Source: Lumnitzera littorea | Taxonomy: Eukaryota; Streptophyta; Magnoliopsida; Myrtales; Combretaceae | DNA: 64,000 nt | NCBI GenBank assembly: GCA_024138015.1 | Contig: JAMXBB010000011.1 | Span: 26,597,984-26,661,983 of the forward strand | Direction of reading: 5' to 3' | Notes under the pieces: generated by a model | What the model saw: the letters and a program-made list of their open reading frames with translations, nothing else | Database searches by the model: none | What the model was told of the DNA's origin: nothing | Shown here: in pieces, positions 37,170 through 48,713 of the stretch | Numbering within the stretch: the stretch's first letter is position 1 | Layout: each line of letters starts with the position of its first letter | Position numbers and translations under genes: made by a program

Positions 37170-38125
37170 TGATAAGGATCATGATCCAATCATGCACTCT
37201 CGACCTTAAGGACTCACTCATATGGTTTATTGAGCTGTCTAAGGGGAGTTAAGCTTCGAAGAGAAATGTATTCTCTAGTCTGACTTACCGAGTTACTTTG
37301 CTCTTTACCTTATCCAAGAGACTACCTACGTAACTAACCTGTTGCTAAGCCGACCCCTCCATAATAAATCAATCCAAGGCTAAGCACCAAACCTACATAC
37401 TGTTGGCTTGCTACATTGTCAAGGTTAGGCTAACTTTGATCCTAAGCCAACCATCCGAGGCCAACTTGACAATGGACCACCTCCCAAGCCAGTCCTTCCT
37501 CAATCCAGAACATCCAAGCTATTGAGCCACTAAGCTACCAAGCCCGACTTAATCTATTCTAAACTTGCTTTGCTCAACAAGTAACATCATTAGGACTACA
37601 TAATGAATAGTTGACATGCACTTTATTTTCTAACATCCATACTGTCCTTTTGTAATGGAATATTATTATTTTTTAATTACAACTTTACCCTTGTAAATTA
37701 TTCCTCTTTCCTTTATTAATAGGAATTTTTTTATAATTTACACTAACATAAGACTTACCCTAATTGGGTCATATAAATACTTGTAAATTGCAATAGCTAC
37801 AACAGTTAATACATTTGATAATCCGACATACTCTCATAAGTAAGTGTCTTTTGCTTACTCTTGCTTACTCTTGCTTACTCTTATCTGATTCATTATGAGT
37901 GTGGATTAGTGGTGAGTGTCCTTTAGCTAAACTTGTACGTAATATCAAGTGTGACTTAAGCTTGTGTGGAGTGTTGGTGCATCATATCCATCATCAGTGC
38001 ATGGGAACCCTTGCTCAAACCTTCAACTACCATTTAATTTTCAGACCATCTTGTGGTTGGAACTTACTCTCTTGGTTCGTGTGATACTAGATGTCATGTG
38101 TTCATCTACGATTGATCCCGTATCA
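37170..38125 (+). repeat. 5' LTR of element H (beta family)
   Basis: 956 bases, TGATAAGGATCATG ... CCCGTATCA, followed after three bases by a primer site. It aligns over its length with the solo LTR 27798-28736 (reverse strand). A TATA box is at 37772-37779. A direct triplet of TTGCTTACTC lies near 37852-37880. Confidence 0.9.
37772..37779 (+). promoter_or_regulatory. LTR TATA box, element H
   Basis: TATAAATA, at the same place as the boxes in the other beta-family LTRs. Confidence 0.55.
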
Positions 38126-38128
38126 TCT

Positions 38129-38140
38129 TGGTATCAAAGC
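38129..38140 (+). other. Primer binding site of element H
   Basis: TGGTATCAAAGC matches the methionine-initiator tRNA primer site at 11 of 12 positions. It is the best-preserved primer site in the window and fixes the LTR edge at 38125. Confidence 0.85.
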
Positions 38141-38432
38141 TTAGCTACGTAATCAAGTTTCTATTACTTTGTAATATAAGTGATTTATTACTGTTTTGTG
38201 TTGTATAAATTCTATTATTGTTGTGATTTTTTTAAGAGTGTTTAGTGTTGAAGAAATTTCGTGCTCTATTTTCCCTTGTTTCTTGTACATAGAATAGAGT
38301 GTGAGTGTTTGTTTATTTAAACGTATGTAGTTGACATAGCGATAGGAGTGTTAGGTGTTGTTCTGTTGTTTTTATTTGTAGAGAGAGTTTTGAGTGGTAT
38401 TTTCAATTGTTAATCTCTTGAAATAGATTGCA

Positions 38433-39580
38433 ATGTCTGATTCTAATGTTTAAGGAACTCTAAGTAACTAAGAAAGTGGCACTCAAAATGGCCAAGGTCA
38501 ACAAGGAAGTTTCACACCCCTGTTAATAGGTGATTGACTGGATATACTTACCAACCTAGTGGTTAGCTTGGTGACTGTCATAAATACAGATAGACAGCAA
38601 GCCAAAGATGGTCCATATAAAGGATGAGCCAATGAACAGCCCGAGAGATGTAATGGTTAGTATGGCTAAGCTAATGTCCCAATTCAATCGCCCCAAGCCG
38701 GAAGAGTAGATAGAGTTGCTAGATATAAGCTAGCATTCGATGAAATCAAAGAAGTAGATGAGGAAGAAGGTGATGAAGTGGAGTACTATGAGCTAGAAGA
38801 GAGGAATGTCCGAATTCCTAGAGTGGAAAGGTTGAGGATACGTATTCCAAGTTTTTTTGGGAGTAGTGATGCAGGGGACTACCTATACTAGGTAGATAAA
38901 ATCAAGAAGTAGTTTGCATGCCATGAGGTGCCAGAGAATGCTAAAGTTAGACTTACTATGCCAAAATTTACTGGCTATGCCACTTTGTGGTGGAAGAACT
39001 AACAAACTACCAATAAAAGAGAAGGAGAACATAAAGTTAGGAGTTGGGATAAGATAAAGAGAGTCCTGAGAAGGAGGTTTGTTTTGAGCTATTATTTGCA
39101 AGATGCCTTCAAGAGATTACAAGAGTTGAGATAAGGTGGATCAAGTGTAGATGCATATGTGAAGGAATTCCAGATGTTGATGATCCGATGTAAAGTTGTT
39201 GAGCCTGAAGATTGAACTATGTCTTGATTCATTAGTGGTTTGAAGTATGAGATCTGAGATATTCTAGAGACCATGGACATTAGATCACTTAATGAAGCTA
39301 TTCAAGTTGCCCAAAGAATTAAGAGGCACCAATTAGGGAGATTTTAAGCTTTTATCAATAGACTTATCCCTAGCTGACCTATTTTGAGTAGACTTGTATG
39401 ATCAAAACTAAGTAAAGTCACTGAGACCTAACCTAATTAAGCTACTCGAGCAAATGAGAAGGAAATCTTAAGGACATTTGAGAAGGGCCAAAGCTTAGGA
39501 AGAAATACAAGTGAGATAAAGTGCTTCAAGTGTCAAGGATTTAGATACATAGCTGCTCAATACCCTAACAAAAGGACCGT
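38433..39580 (+). pseudogene. gag: Degenerate gag of element H
   Basis: Starts MSDSNV, then TAA at codon 7 (38451-38453), then continues. The acidic linker EVDEEEGDEVEYYELEE is followed by the capsid domain (PSFFGSSDAGDYLY ... FTGYATLWWKN ... FQMLMIRCKVVEPED ... FISGLKYEI) at about 38850-39260. The nucleocapsid knuckle at about 39517-39570 reads KCFKCQGFRYIAAQYP, so the histidine and last cysteine ligands are both tyrosine. About ten stops interrupt one largely collinear frame. Not functional. Confidence 0.8.
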
Positions 39581-39779
39581 GGTGATCAAAGGTGAAGCGC
39601 TAACCATTGAGGTAGACAGTACTGATGAGGAAGTGGAAGAGCTATAAGAGACTAGACAGACCAAATTATCTGAAGAGGAGGAAGTTATCCATAGTGAGGA
39701 AGGTAACTTTATACTTGCAACCTTAGTATGGAGGAGAACAATGAGTATAAGTCCTGTGCCCAAGGATAAACAGTGAGAG

Positions 39780-42697
39780 AATCTGTTCCACATTGGATGT
39801 AAGGTAAATGGGTCATTATGTGCAATGATTATTAATAGAAGCAGCTACACCAATGCAGCATCTACTTTCATAGTCCAGCAATTGAAGTTGCAAACCAAAC
39901 CCTACCCTAAGCCTTATAAACTGCACCGGTTCAATGACAAGGTTACCCTATAAGTAAATAAAAAAGTGTCCGTATCAATTAATATTGGAAACTATTGAGA
40001 TAAAGTGCTCTGCGATGTGTTGTCCATGAGTGCATCACATATTTTGCTTAGTTAACCATGGAGTTTCATCAAAGTGTGATATAAGATGGAAGGAAGAACA
40101 CATGTTCCCTAGAGCACAAGGGTAGGAAGGTGAAGTTGAGCCCTATGATTGCCAAATAAGTCAAAAAGCATGCAGACTCATCGAAGCCAAGTTTTGAAGA
40201 AGGAGGCTTTGGTAATGACCCGAGCCAATCTAAAGAAAGAGATAGAGCTTGAAGAGCCGACTTATCTACTAGTCAGAAGGTTGCTTGAGATGAGGGGATT
40301 CGAGGAAGAGTTGCTACTTGCCGAAGCGAAGACCTTATTGGAAGAGTTTACTGACCTGTTCACAAGAGAACTGCTTGAAGATTTGCCTTCCCTCCGAGGT
40401 ATTGAGCCACACTACCAAACAAGCCTACCTGTAAGTTGAACCTTGAACAAGTTGCTAAGTTGCAGAGACAAGTGGATGATCTATTGAAGAGAGGGTATGT
40501 GTGAAAGTCCCTAAGCCTATGTACCATACTAGCCTTGTTAGTACCAAAGAAAGATGGGACATGGAAGATGTATGTAGATAGCCGAGTAATCAATCGTATT
40601 ACCATCTAATACTAAGGCTTGATAATATGTTGGATGAGTTGAATGGAGTAAGAGTATTCTCCAAGATTGATCTCAAATTAAGATATTATTATATCCAAAT
40701 ATGAGAGGGAGATGAATGGAAGACCACATTTAAAACCCACCATGGATTGTATGAATGGCTTGTGATGCCATTTGGACTATCAAATGCACCGAGCACATTC
40801 ATGTGACTAATGAACCATATGCTTTGAGAACTAATAGGGAAATTTGTGGTAATATATTTTGATGACATCCTAGTCTATAGTACTGGTCTGGAGACTCACC
40901 AAGAGCATCTCCAAGCAGTCTTTTTGAAACTCCGAGTTGAAAAGCTTTATACTAATCTAAAGAAATGTTACTTCTACTAACCTAAAGTGATCTTCTTAAG
41001 GTTTGTTATAAGTGGTAGTGGCATCCGAGTTAATGATGAGAAGATAAGAGCAATTACTGAATAGCCTGTACTAACCTGTTCAACCGACGTATGAAGCTTC
41101 CATAACATGGAATCATTCTATTGTAGATTTATAAGGAATTTCAGTACAATTGTAGCCCCACTCATTAAGTTGTCAAAAAAGAATGTTGAGTTTAGGTAGG
41201 TAAAGAAGGAGTAGAAGAGTTTCAAAGAAATAAAGGAGAAGCTTACTACAGCTTCTATCTTAGCTCTGCTAAGCTTTGACAAAATATTTGAAGTGGAATT
41301 TAACGTGTTCGAATTAAGAATAGGTGTTGTGCTAATGTAGGAAGGCTAACTTATTGCCTACTTCAGTAAGAAACTTAGAGGAGCAACACTCAACTATTTT
41401 ATTTATGATAAGGAGTTCTACTCCTTAATTTGAGCATTGACTATATGGTAACATTGCTTTCTACCTAAAGAGTTTGTGATCTACATTGTTCATGAATCTT
41501 TGAGATATATGAAGAGCTAGCGCAAGTTGTCTTGAAGACAAGCCAAATGGGTTGAGTTTATAAAGGGATTTTCATATGTTGTAGAGTATAAGAATAGAAA
41601 AAATAATGTAATGGCCGATGCCGTATTAAGAAGACTTTCCCTTTTGATTGAATTATAGATTTGGCTATTGGGATTTTCAATGATAAAGGATTTGTATGCT
41701 GAGGATCCACATTTTGGTCCAATTCATACCAGATGCGAGGAAAGCCAAGCACTAGATGATTATCCTAGGGAAGACGGATATTTATTTAGGAAGTAAAGAT
41801 TATGTATCCCAACCCGTTCCATGAGAGAGCTGTTAGTGTACAAGGCGTATGAAAGAGGATTGTTGGACCCTTTAGCAAGTACTGAACTCATGAGGTACTA
41901 TGCTCAGGATTCTTTGGCTAAAGATGATGAGGAATGTCTAAATTGTGTTGGAAAGGTGTGCTACCTACAAAAATGTAAAGAGTTGAGTCGAGAAAGGGCA
42001 ATATTTACCATTGTTGATCTTCAGTAAACTGTAGTCTAAGCTGAGCATAGACTTTATGTTAGGTCTGTCGAGGACGTCAAGAGGAAAGGGCTCCATCATC
42101 CTGGTTATGGACCGTTTTAGCAAGATGGTACACTTCGTGCCTTATTCTAAGACTAATGATGCTTTGCTTATCTCTTTTCTTTTCTTGCAAGAGTCTATCA
42201 AACTTCATGGAGTGCCCAAGACCATTGTTTCGGATAAAGACCCAAAGTTCATGAGCTATTTTAAGGAAACATTGTGGAGATGAATAGGAACCAAGCTATT
42301 GTATGGTGTGTCTCATCACCTATAAATGGATGGACAAACTAAGGTTGTCAATAGGATAGTAGAAAATTTACTCTAGGTTATTGTTGGCCAGAACATAGCC
42401 AATTAAGATCTATGCCTGCTTGTAATTGAGTTTGCCTACAACATGACTGCCTACAGTGTCATGAATATGATGCTATTTAAGGTTGCCTATGGGCTCAACC
42501 CTAAACTCCCATTAGACCAGACATCCCTTTTGAGCCTAAATGATGATCAACCGGTTGTGGAAAGAGTTGAAACCATTAGAGCAATGCACTAGAAGGTCAT
42601 AGAACATCTAAGCCGAGTTGCTACTAAGCTCAAGAGTTGAAGCTGTGGATGGAAGAACAGAAAGTTTTAGCTAGGTGACTTGGTCTAGATCTACCTT
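39780..42697 (+). pseudogene. pol: Degenerate pol of element H, ends in integrase
   Basis: The protease site near 39815-39850 reads MIINRSSYTN, so the catalytic Asp is Asn. The linker lies at 40149-40439. RT is at 40440-41090, with an intact IYFDDILVYS box near 40850-40884 and most of the DEW.TTFK and EWLVMPFGLSNAPSTF stretches kept. RNase H is at 41220-41520, the His2Cys2 region at 41690-41990 and the integrase core at 42040-42520 (VMDRFSKMVHFVPYSKTND; VFDKDPKF-type segment near 42230; the region of the catalytic Glu at about 42330). It ends after the LGDLV segment at 42697. Stops are scattered. Confidence 0.85.
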
Positions 42698-43539
42698 TGA
42701 TGGGAATCAACCCCTTGGATTGATCACCCAAAGCTGAGCTAGAGGACTCTAAGGGCTCGTATGAAAAATACAAGCTTTAAGCCATAGCCGAGATAGGGAC
42801 TCCTATTCCAATCCGACCTTTAATCGACCTGTTTGTCAAATCCTCACATGTATCTAATATGCTCTTGCCTAATAATGAAATCCTAATCTAGAAGATAGCC
42901 TAGAACTAATTGAGTCAAGCTCTTGACTTGATCCACTAGCATTTGACTTCAAGACCACTGACCTTTTGCTAAGCTAATTGGCTCTCGACCTCATCCGGAT
43001 TAAGTCGACCTCTAACTGTAATGCATTCTTGCTTCCGCCTAAGTTACACCATATCCTTGATGTCCAACCATCAAGAGATACGTGTCTTCTAACACAACAT
43101 TTTAGAATGATTTTTCTTTTCCGTATTGGATATTCTTTGTCCTTTTTACCCCTTTTTAGTATGATTCAAGTAAAGTAATTATGAAATACCCTTTTGTCTT
43201 TTCATACATGTAAAATAACCCTAGTGGGTAAGTATATAAACCCTTACTTTCCTTGTATGCAGGCATTCAGCTTTTAATATAAAATTACTCATTTTGAGTG
43301 ACCTTGGTGTTCTCGTTATCATTCCACTTTTATTTATTCCCTTTAACAAGGAGTGGTGGCGAGTAACCCTTCAATTTGGACCGGTATGTCATATTCAGTG
43401 GATTATAGGCCGAGTAAGATTGAGTGGTGAGTTATATCCATTTGGTAGCTACCTAGACTTCACTAGTTTCTTTTCTGTTTTCCTTTTGGGTTCAATCGTT
43501 GTAGTGCTTCTTCGTGTGTCCGACCCTAGAGATGCATCA
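42698..43539 (+). repeat. 5' LTR of element E (gamma family)
   Basis: TGATGGGAATCAACC ... GATGCATCA, 842 bases, homologous to both LTRs of D on the opposite strand, including GAGCTAGAGGACT near 42735. A TATATAAA box lies at 43233-43240. A weak primer-site remnant (CAGTATTAAAGT, 7 of 12) follows at 43547-43558, at the same offset as in D. Confidence 0.85.
43233..43240 (+). promoter_or_regulatory. LTR TATA box, element E
   Basis: TATATAAA followed by CCC, same as in the D LTR. Confidence 0.55.
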
Positions 43540-43766
43540 GCTTCACCAGTATTAAAGTTTTAGTGAAGTTTTTCTTCGCCTTACTATTTATGGTTGTTGT
43601 GTTCCTTCCGTAGCTACTGCAGTGTGTTAGTGTGATAGTAAGTATGGTTTCATTGTTACTCTGTTTGCATCACAAAAACAGAGTAAGTTTATTTCTATCT
43701 GTTTAGTGAATATTGGGTATTAAGGTTGTTAGTAAGTAGTTAATCTATTCAGGAAAGTATTGTACT

Positions 43767-44689
43767 ATGTTGGATTCAAGCGTTTAAGATGTTATTGGTG
43801 ACCAGAGTAGTGATGCCCAACCTGGTCGTTGTCGTAATGGTAATAACACCCTAAGGTTTGTAGATGACAAACTTGACAAGCTCACGAACTTTGTTGGGAG
43901 TTTAGTCACAACAATGCAAGTAAATAGGCAACAACCCTAAGGTATATAACTACCTAACCTACAAGAGAATGCCTCTAAGATACCCCATAGCTAAGGTAAT
44001 CGAAACAATCCCCCAATTTGACCACAACGAGTTAGAGGAGTAGCAGGCCAAGATTAGAGTTGGAGGGGATTGAGGAAGAAGATGAGGAGCTGGATGTTGA
44101 AGAATTTGGGGAGGAAGAAGAGAAAGCTGACTATTACCCATTACAAGGACGAGGATTCCGAGTTTCTCAAAGGCTAAATAATGTCAAGGTTCAAATCCCA
44201 CCCTTTAGTGGAACTGGAGATGCTAATGAATACTTAGAGTAGGAAGAGAAGGTTGAGAAGGTGTTTGATTGTTATAGGTATACAAATACTGTCAAGGTCT
44301 GACTTGCTACACTATAATTTATTGGGTATGCAACAATGTGGTAGAAAAATCTAAATGCAACATGAGCAAGGGATGGAAGACGAGGTGTTAGAACATGGGA
44401 TGAGATGAAAAGGTTATTACAAAGCAAATTTGTGATCGAGACGTACCTACAAGATACGTTTACAAAGTTGCAAGAGCTTTGCCAAGGAGGCCAATCTATT
44501 GATGACTATGTTATAGAGTTCCAGATGTTGATGATTCGAGCCAACATGAAAGAACCAGAGGCCCATATGGTATCAAGGTTCATTTCTGGACTCAAGTATG
44601 AGATTCATAATATTGTGGAAGTACAGAGGCTTTATACCTTAGAAGAGGCGATCAAGATCATGTAGAGAGTTGAAAAGTAGAGGAGAAAT
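43767..44689 (+). pseudogene. gag: gag of element E, segment 1
   Basis: Opens MLDSSV, then TAA at codon 7 (43785-43787), then DVIGDQSSDAQPG. A frameshift lies before 44060. An acidic stretch (GIEEEDEELDVEEFGEEEEK) leads into the capsid domain: VQIPPFSGTGDANEYLE, then MKRLLQSKFVIETYLQDTF, then QMLMIRANMKEPEAHMVSRF (44405-44665). It ends at 44689 in the GAAAT target site of the solo LTR and resumes at 48247. Confidence 0.85.
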
Positions 44690-47600
44690 TGTGAGGACCC
44701 TAAAGGGGGCCTAGTAGGATTGCTTAAAATTTCCATAGCATGTGTGCACCCATGATATAGAAATCGCCTTGCAAGTCAGAAATTGCATGACTCTAAATGA
44801 TTTTTCACTAAAGTTACTGATTTTTAAATAATTAATTTATTGTAAAATATAATTAACTATAGATGTCCGATATCTTACAGTTCCTCAAAATTGCAGAGAA
44901 TTAATATCTCCTACCAAATAATAAGATAGGATATATCAACTTTATAAAATTACAAAAAAAAAATTTAATAAACTTGTAAAAAAAAAAAAAAAACTAAGGG
45001 GGAATGAGTATAAAATAACTCAGTGAGTTTGTCCCTCACCACTACCATTCAAGTAAGTTAACAAACATTATTCACACATATACAAGCTATCTACATACAA
45101 AATGAATTCAAGTGTGATGAATGTAAGCAACACATCCATAGGAGTCCGGAACTAGAAACGGTGTAGAATTACGTTGTCTATACTTCGATTATCCCTTGTA
45201 CTTACCCGCACGGGGCACCTCAGCTTATTCGCATGAGGCTGCCTAGGGGCACCACCCCTCTAGGTAACATTCGCCTATTACCCTAGTTGAGAAAAGAGTT
45301 CCAATCTAAATAGGTAGATCCCAAACTAAGACTATCCATCATCTAAGGCCTCTCGAGCACAAACATGCGAGTCCTCTCGTAACCAAAATTATCTAAGGCC
45401 TTACAGGCACCATAAAATGAGTCCTCTCGTTATCAATTGGAGATCCCATGCTAGCTTTACCTTAGTGACAAAATATTATTTCTGGCTTTGCAAATCCTTA
45501 TCAAAATCGTACAAAATATGTTTAAGATTAGAAAAGCTTTTTCCATAAAATACTTTTCCTCAAAATTTTGCAAAGTTAGCAATCTCCATCCATACATTTA
45601 TTGAGTCATAGACATGCGATGGATAGAACCGGCTATTCTGGTCAAATATTTATATTTATCAATTTTAAAAAGGTAATTATATAGATAATGGCATACAAAC
45701 AAAATAGTGATTCAGACATACAGGTAACAATAAGTAGCAAAGCATCATACAAGTAACACACATAAATAAGTAGTAGGTTATTAGAACTCCCTTACATGGA
45801 TTATTGCTCATTCTCCAAGTTTTTGGGGTTTCCAAAACTCGATATTGAAACGTTTAAAAGATAGTAAAACTTATAAGTATTCTGAGTAACCAAACTCCTT
45901 AGTCAACTAAAAGTTTATTATAGTTTGTCTAGTTTCCTAATATAACCTAAGTATGACATGCACAGGGTATATCATACTTTAGTGGGATCAATAGTAACTA
46001 TATTTGTATATTTGTAAGTTATGATACTTTATGTATTTGGTTATTTATTTCTCCTTATTATCAGTTTACAGGTACATTACTTAGTTATCTTACTTATTTT
46101 ATTTAGCTTTATCTTACATCTTTAGTTGTGTGTAACTTTTTTATTTTATCTCCAATATTTACAAGCTTGTAGTCATTTTTTATCGTTTTTGGACGTATGT
46201 TCACATGGTGATGTCCATTTTGGACATTTAGACCCGTGTTTTATGATATGGATTAAATTTATTGAAATTTTAATTGTTAAAGTTTGAATATTCTTATTGT
46301 CTATATTTTTTTATATCTTATTTTAGTACTTAATGATTTAATTAACCCTTAGATTCTTATATTGAGATGATTTTACATAATTATCATTATTATATGTACC
46401 TAAATAAGGCTAACTCAAATTGAGGTGTGTGTTATGGGCTTAAAGTAGGTTCGACCCATATATGTATACATTTGTACATATTGTACATTTTATTATTGTA
46501 CTATACTATATTTTAATAATTTAAGTAATTATATTGTAATTTACTTATCTACTTATATATTCTATACGTATATTATGTGTATACATACTTCTAATACACT
46601 TGTATTTATACTAGTATACTTATACATATACTTGTACTTATACCTGTACATATACCTGTGGTATATATATTTTTATATGTATTTTCGTATGCCTTCTATA
46701 CTCTCTTAATAAATCTTCATAAAATCCATATTTTTGCATCTTATGGGCTTAATTAGCAAGTTATATGTATGTATACTTAGTATTCTCAATATACTCTTTA
46801 TTTTCGGTTATGTACATAAAAAATACTCTTGTATAAGAATCTTCCAACATATGTATGTGTTCTTCTACACCTATCTATATATATACATATACTTATACCA
46901 TGTATTTTACTAAAATTCACACATAAATATCTCACATGTATCCATATAGTATATGTACTTATGTATTCTACTCTTATACCCAAGTATTCCTACACTTAGG
47001 TACATATATATAAGAATCTTATTTGTCTCAACATACATGTGTATATAACATATGAATTCTAAAACTAACCTAACATATACAACTATTTGCTAATTAAGAT
47101 GGAAAACCATATAAAAACATACATTTTGTCCTTTATATTATGTAAGGGAAGTGCTAATATATAGTGTAGAAAAAGTTATTGAAATATGTAGGTAAATTTT
47201 GAAAAGTGAAAGGGGATGAAAGGAAACAGAGTGATTGTTTAGGGATGGGAAAGAAAAGGGGTTTTTTTTTGTGTAATTTTGTGTTTTGTAATGAAAATAA
47301 GTGAGGTCTACATTGTTCTCATATTGGATGGCAAATAAGAGATAAGGAGATGAAAAGACGTGAAGAAAATGAAAGAATTCTTTAGAAAAGAGTAGAGAAT
47401 TCTAGAGTAAAATGACTCATGTTGACTTAGTCAACTCCTTAAAATTACATGTAATCTAAGTGCACCTGATGATGTAATTAGGGTAAGTTAGGATGAAAAT
47501 TAAGGAAATGAAAGGAAATATGGGGTTTATTAAAATGATTAGTAAGAATAAGTAATAAGATATTCCTTTAAGTGTTTATATCCTATATACATCATTTGGT

Positions 47601-48246
47601 AGGCTACTTAATGTAATTATCATGAAAAGTATCATTTAGAGTTCTAATACCTACTATATGTAATATAAGCATCAACTAAGCTCTTAGCTCTATATAATAC
47701 TAACTTAGTTATATACTTAAAAGATGAATATGATCTATGATGCAATATTTTAGTTTCGAGAGGATTACTTTAGTATTATATGTAGTTATGGATGATTGAA
47801 AGTTATCTTTAATTTTTTACTAATGATTTGGCCAGATATTAAGGATATATTATCAATTAGGGTTTTATAGTAAGTTATGATGAATTAGTACTTTTATATC
47901 CTTAAAGTTATAGTTTTAGGGTTTTTATCACTTTCGAATGAAATCTTTAGTGTCTAGTTACATTTAGGGTATAAAAGTTTTTTACACAATTAAATCTTTG
48001 GTTGTTACCTTAGGGTTTTGATGAGGTTCAAGGTCAACTTTTGCAGTTACATATATTTAAGGTTTTAAGGTCTTCGTATGTGATTAGAGGTTTAATTGAT
48101 AATTTAGGGTTTTTTATATTCGCTTTAGGTTTTGAATTGAAATTTTAATCAGTTTTAAATCTCACTAGCTCTATTGACTTCAGGAAATCACTTACAGTTT
48201 AGGGGTTTGATTCTATACTTAGAAGGATAGATTTGCAGGGTTTACA
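44690..48246 (-). repeat. 3.56-kb solo LTR in element E gag
   Basis: The unit starts TGTGAGGACCC and ends GGGTTTACA on the plus strand and is flanked on both sides by GAAAT (44685-44689 and 48247-48251), a perfect 5-base target duplication. No coding region, no internal LTR pair. Orientation is probably minus: a TATA-like word lies about 550 bases from the 48246 end, as in the 3.1-kb LTR, and the moderately GC-rich block with CCCGTGCGGG (near 45215) then sits in the 3' half, as in that LTR. It includes a long AT-rich middle (46000-47100) rich in TATAC words. Confidence 0.8.
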
Positions 48247-48713
48247 GAAATGTTCCGAGTCGACCTAGACAAACCTTCTCCCGAGCTCTCATATCGCGCT
48301 GACTTCTTTAAGTTGAGCTAAGGAGGCCATACCGAACCGAGGAAAGGAATGACTGACCTGATGAACGTCGAGTAAACCAACATGGCTAAGTAAGACAGTC
48401 GAGCCAACCTTAGGCTAAGTTGACACTGAGAACCTATGAGAAAGGCCGGCTATCCAAACGAAAGACCAATGAGGTGAAGTGTTTTAAATGCTTAGGCTTC
48501 AGATACATGGCTACTGAATGTCTGAATCGTGTCATGGTACTTCGAGGAGACATGGGGGATAGTACTGACGAGAGCGACCCCAAGGAAGAAAAGAATGTTG
48601 GAGAACTCAAAGTAGAAGAGGAAGAGGAGACCTATGTCTATGTCAACCAGGGAGAAGTAATGACCCTAGTCTTGAGACAAGTCTTGAGTTCCTTGCTAAA
48701 TTCTAAAGAGGAC
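48247..48713 (+). pseudogene. gag: gag of element E, segment 2 (nucleocapsid)
   Basis: Resumes after the solo LTR. The knuckle at about 48475-48535 reads VKCFKCLGFRYMATEC, keeping both first cysteines and the last, with the histidine changed to tyrosine. An acidic tail follows (DSTDESDPKEEKNV, VEEEEET) into the start of the protease region; stop at 48714-48716. Confidence 0.8.

Larger units (their letters stand above)
37170..42697 (+). mobile_element. Ty3/gypsy element H, 3'-truncated
   Basis: Plus-strand element with a beta-family 5' LTR, a near-canonical primer site, gag, protease, RT, RNase H and most of integrase. It stops inside the integrase C-terminal domain at 42697, where a gamma-family LTR begins. 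Its own 3' end is not found elsewhere in the window. Confidence 0.85.

Noticed and set aside
46500..47060. TATAC-rich stretch as a satellite or a second promoter cluster
   Set aside because: The words are irregular and not in a fixed period; ordinary AT-rich LTR interior.
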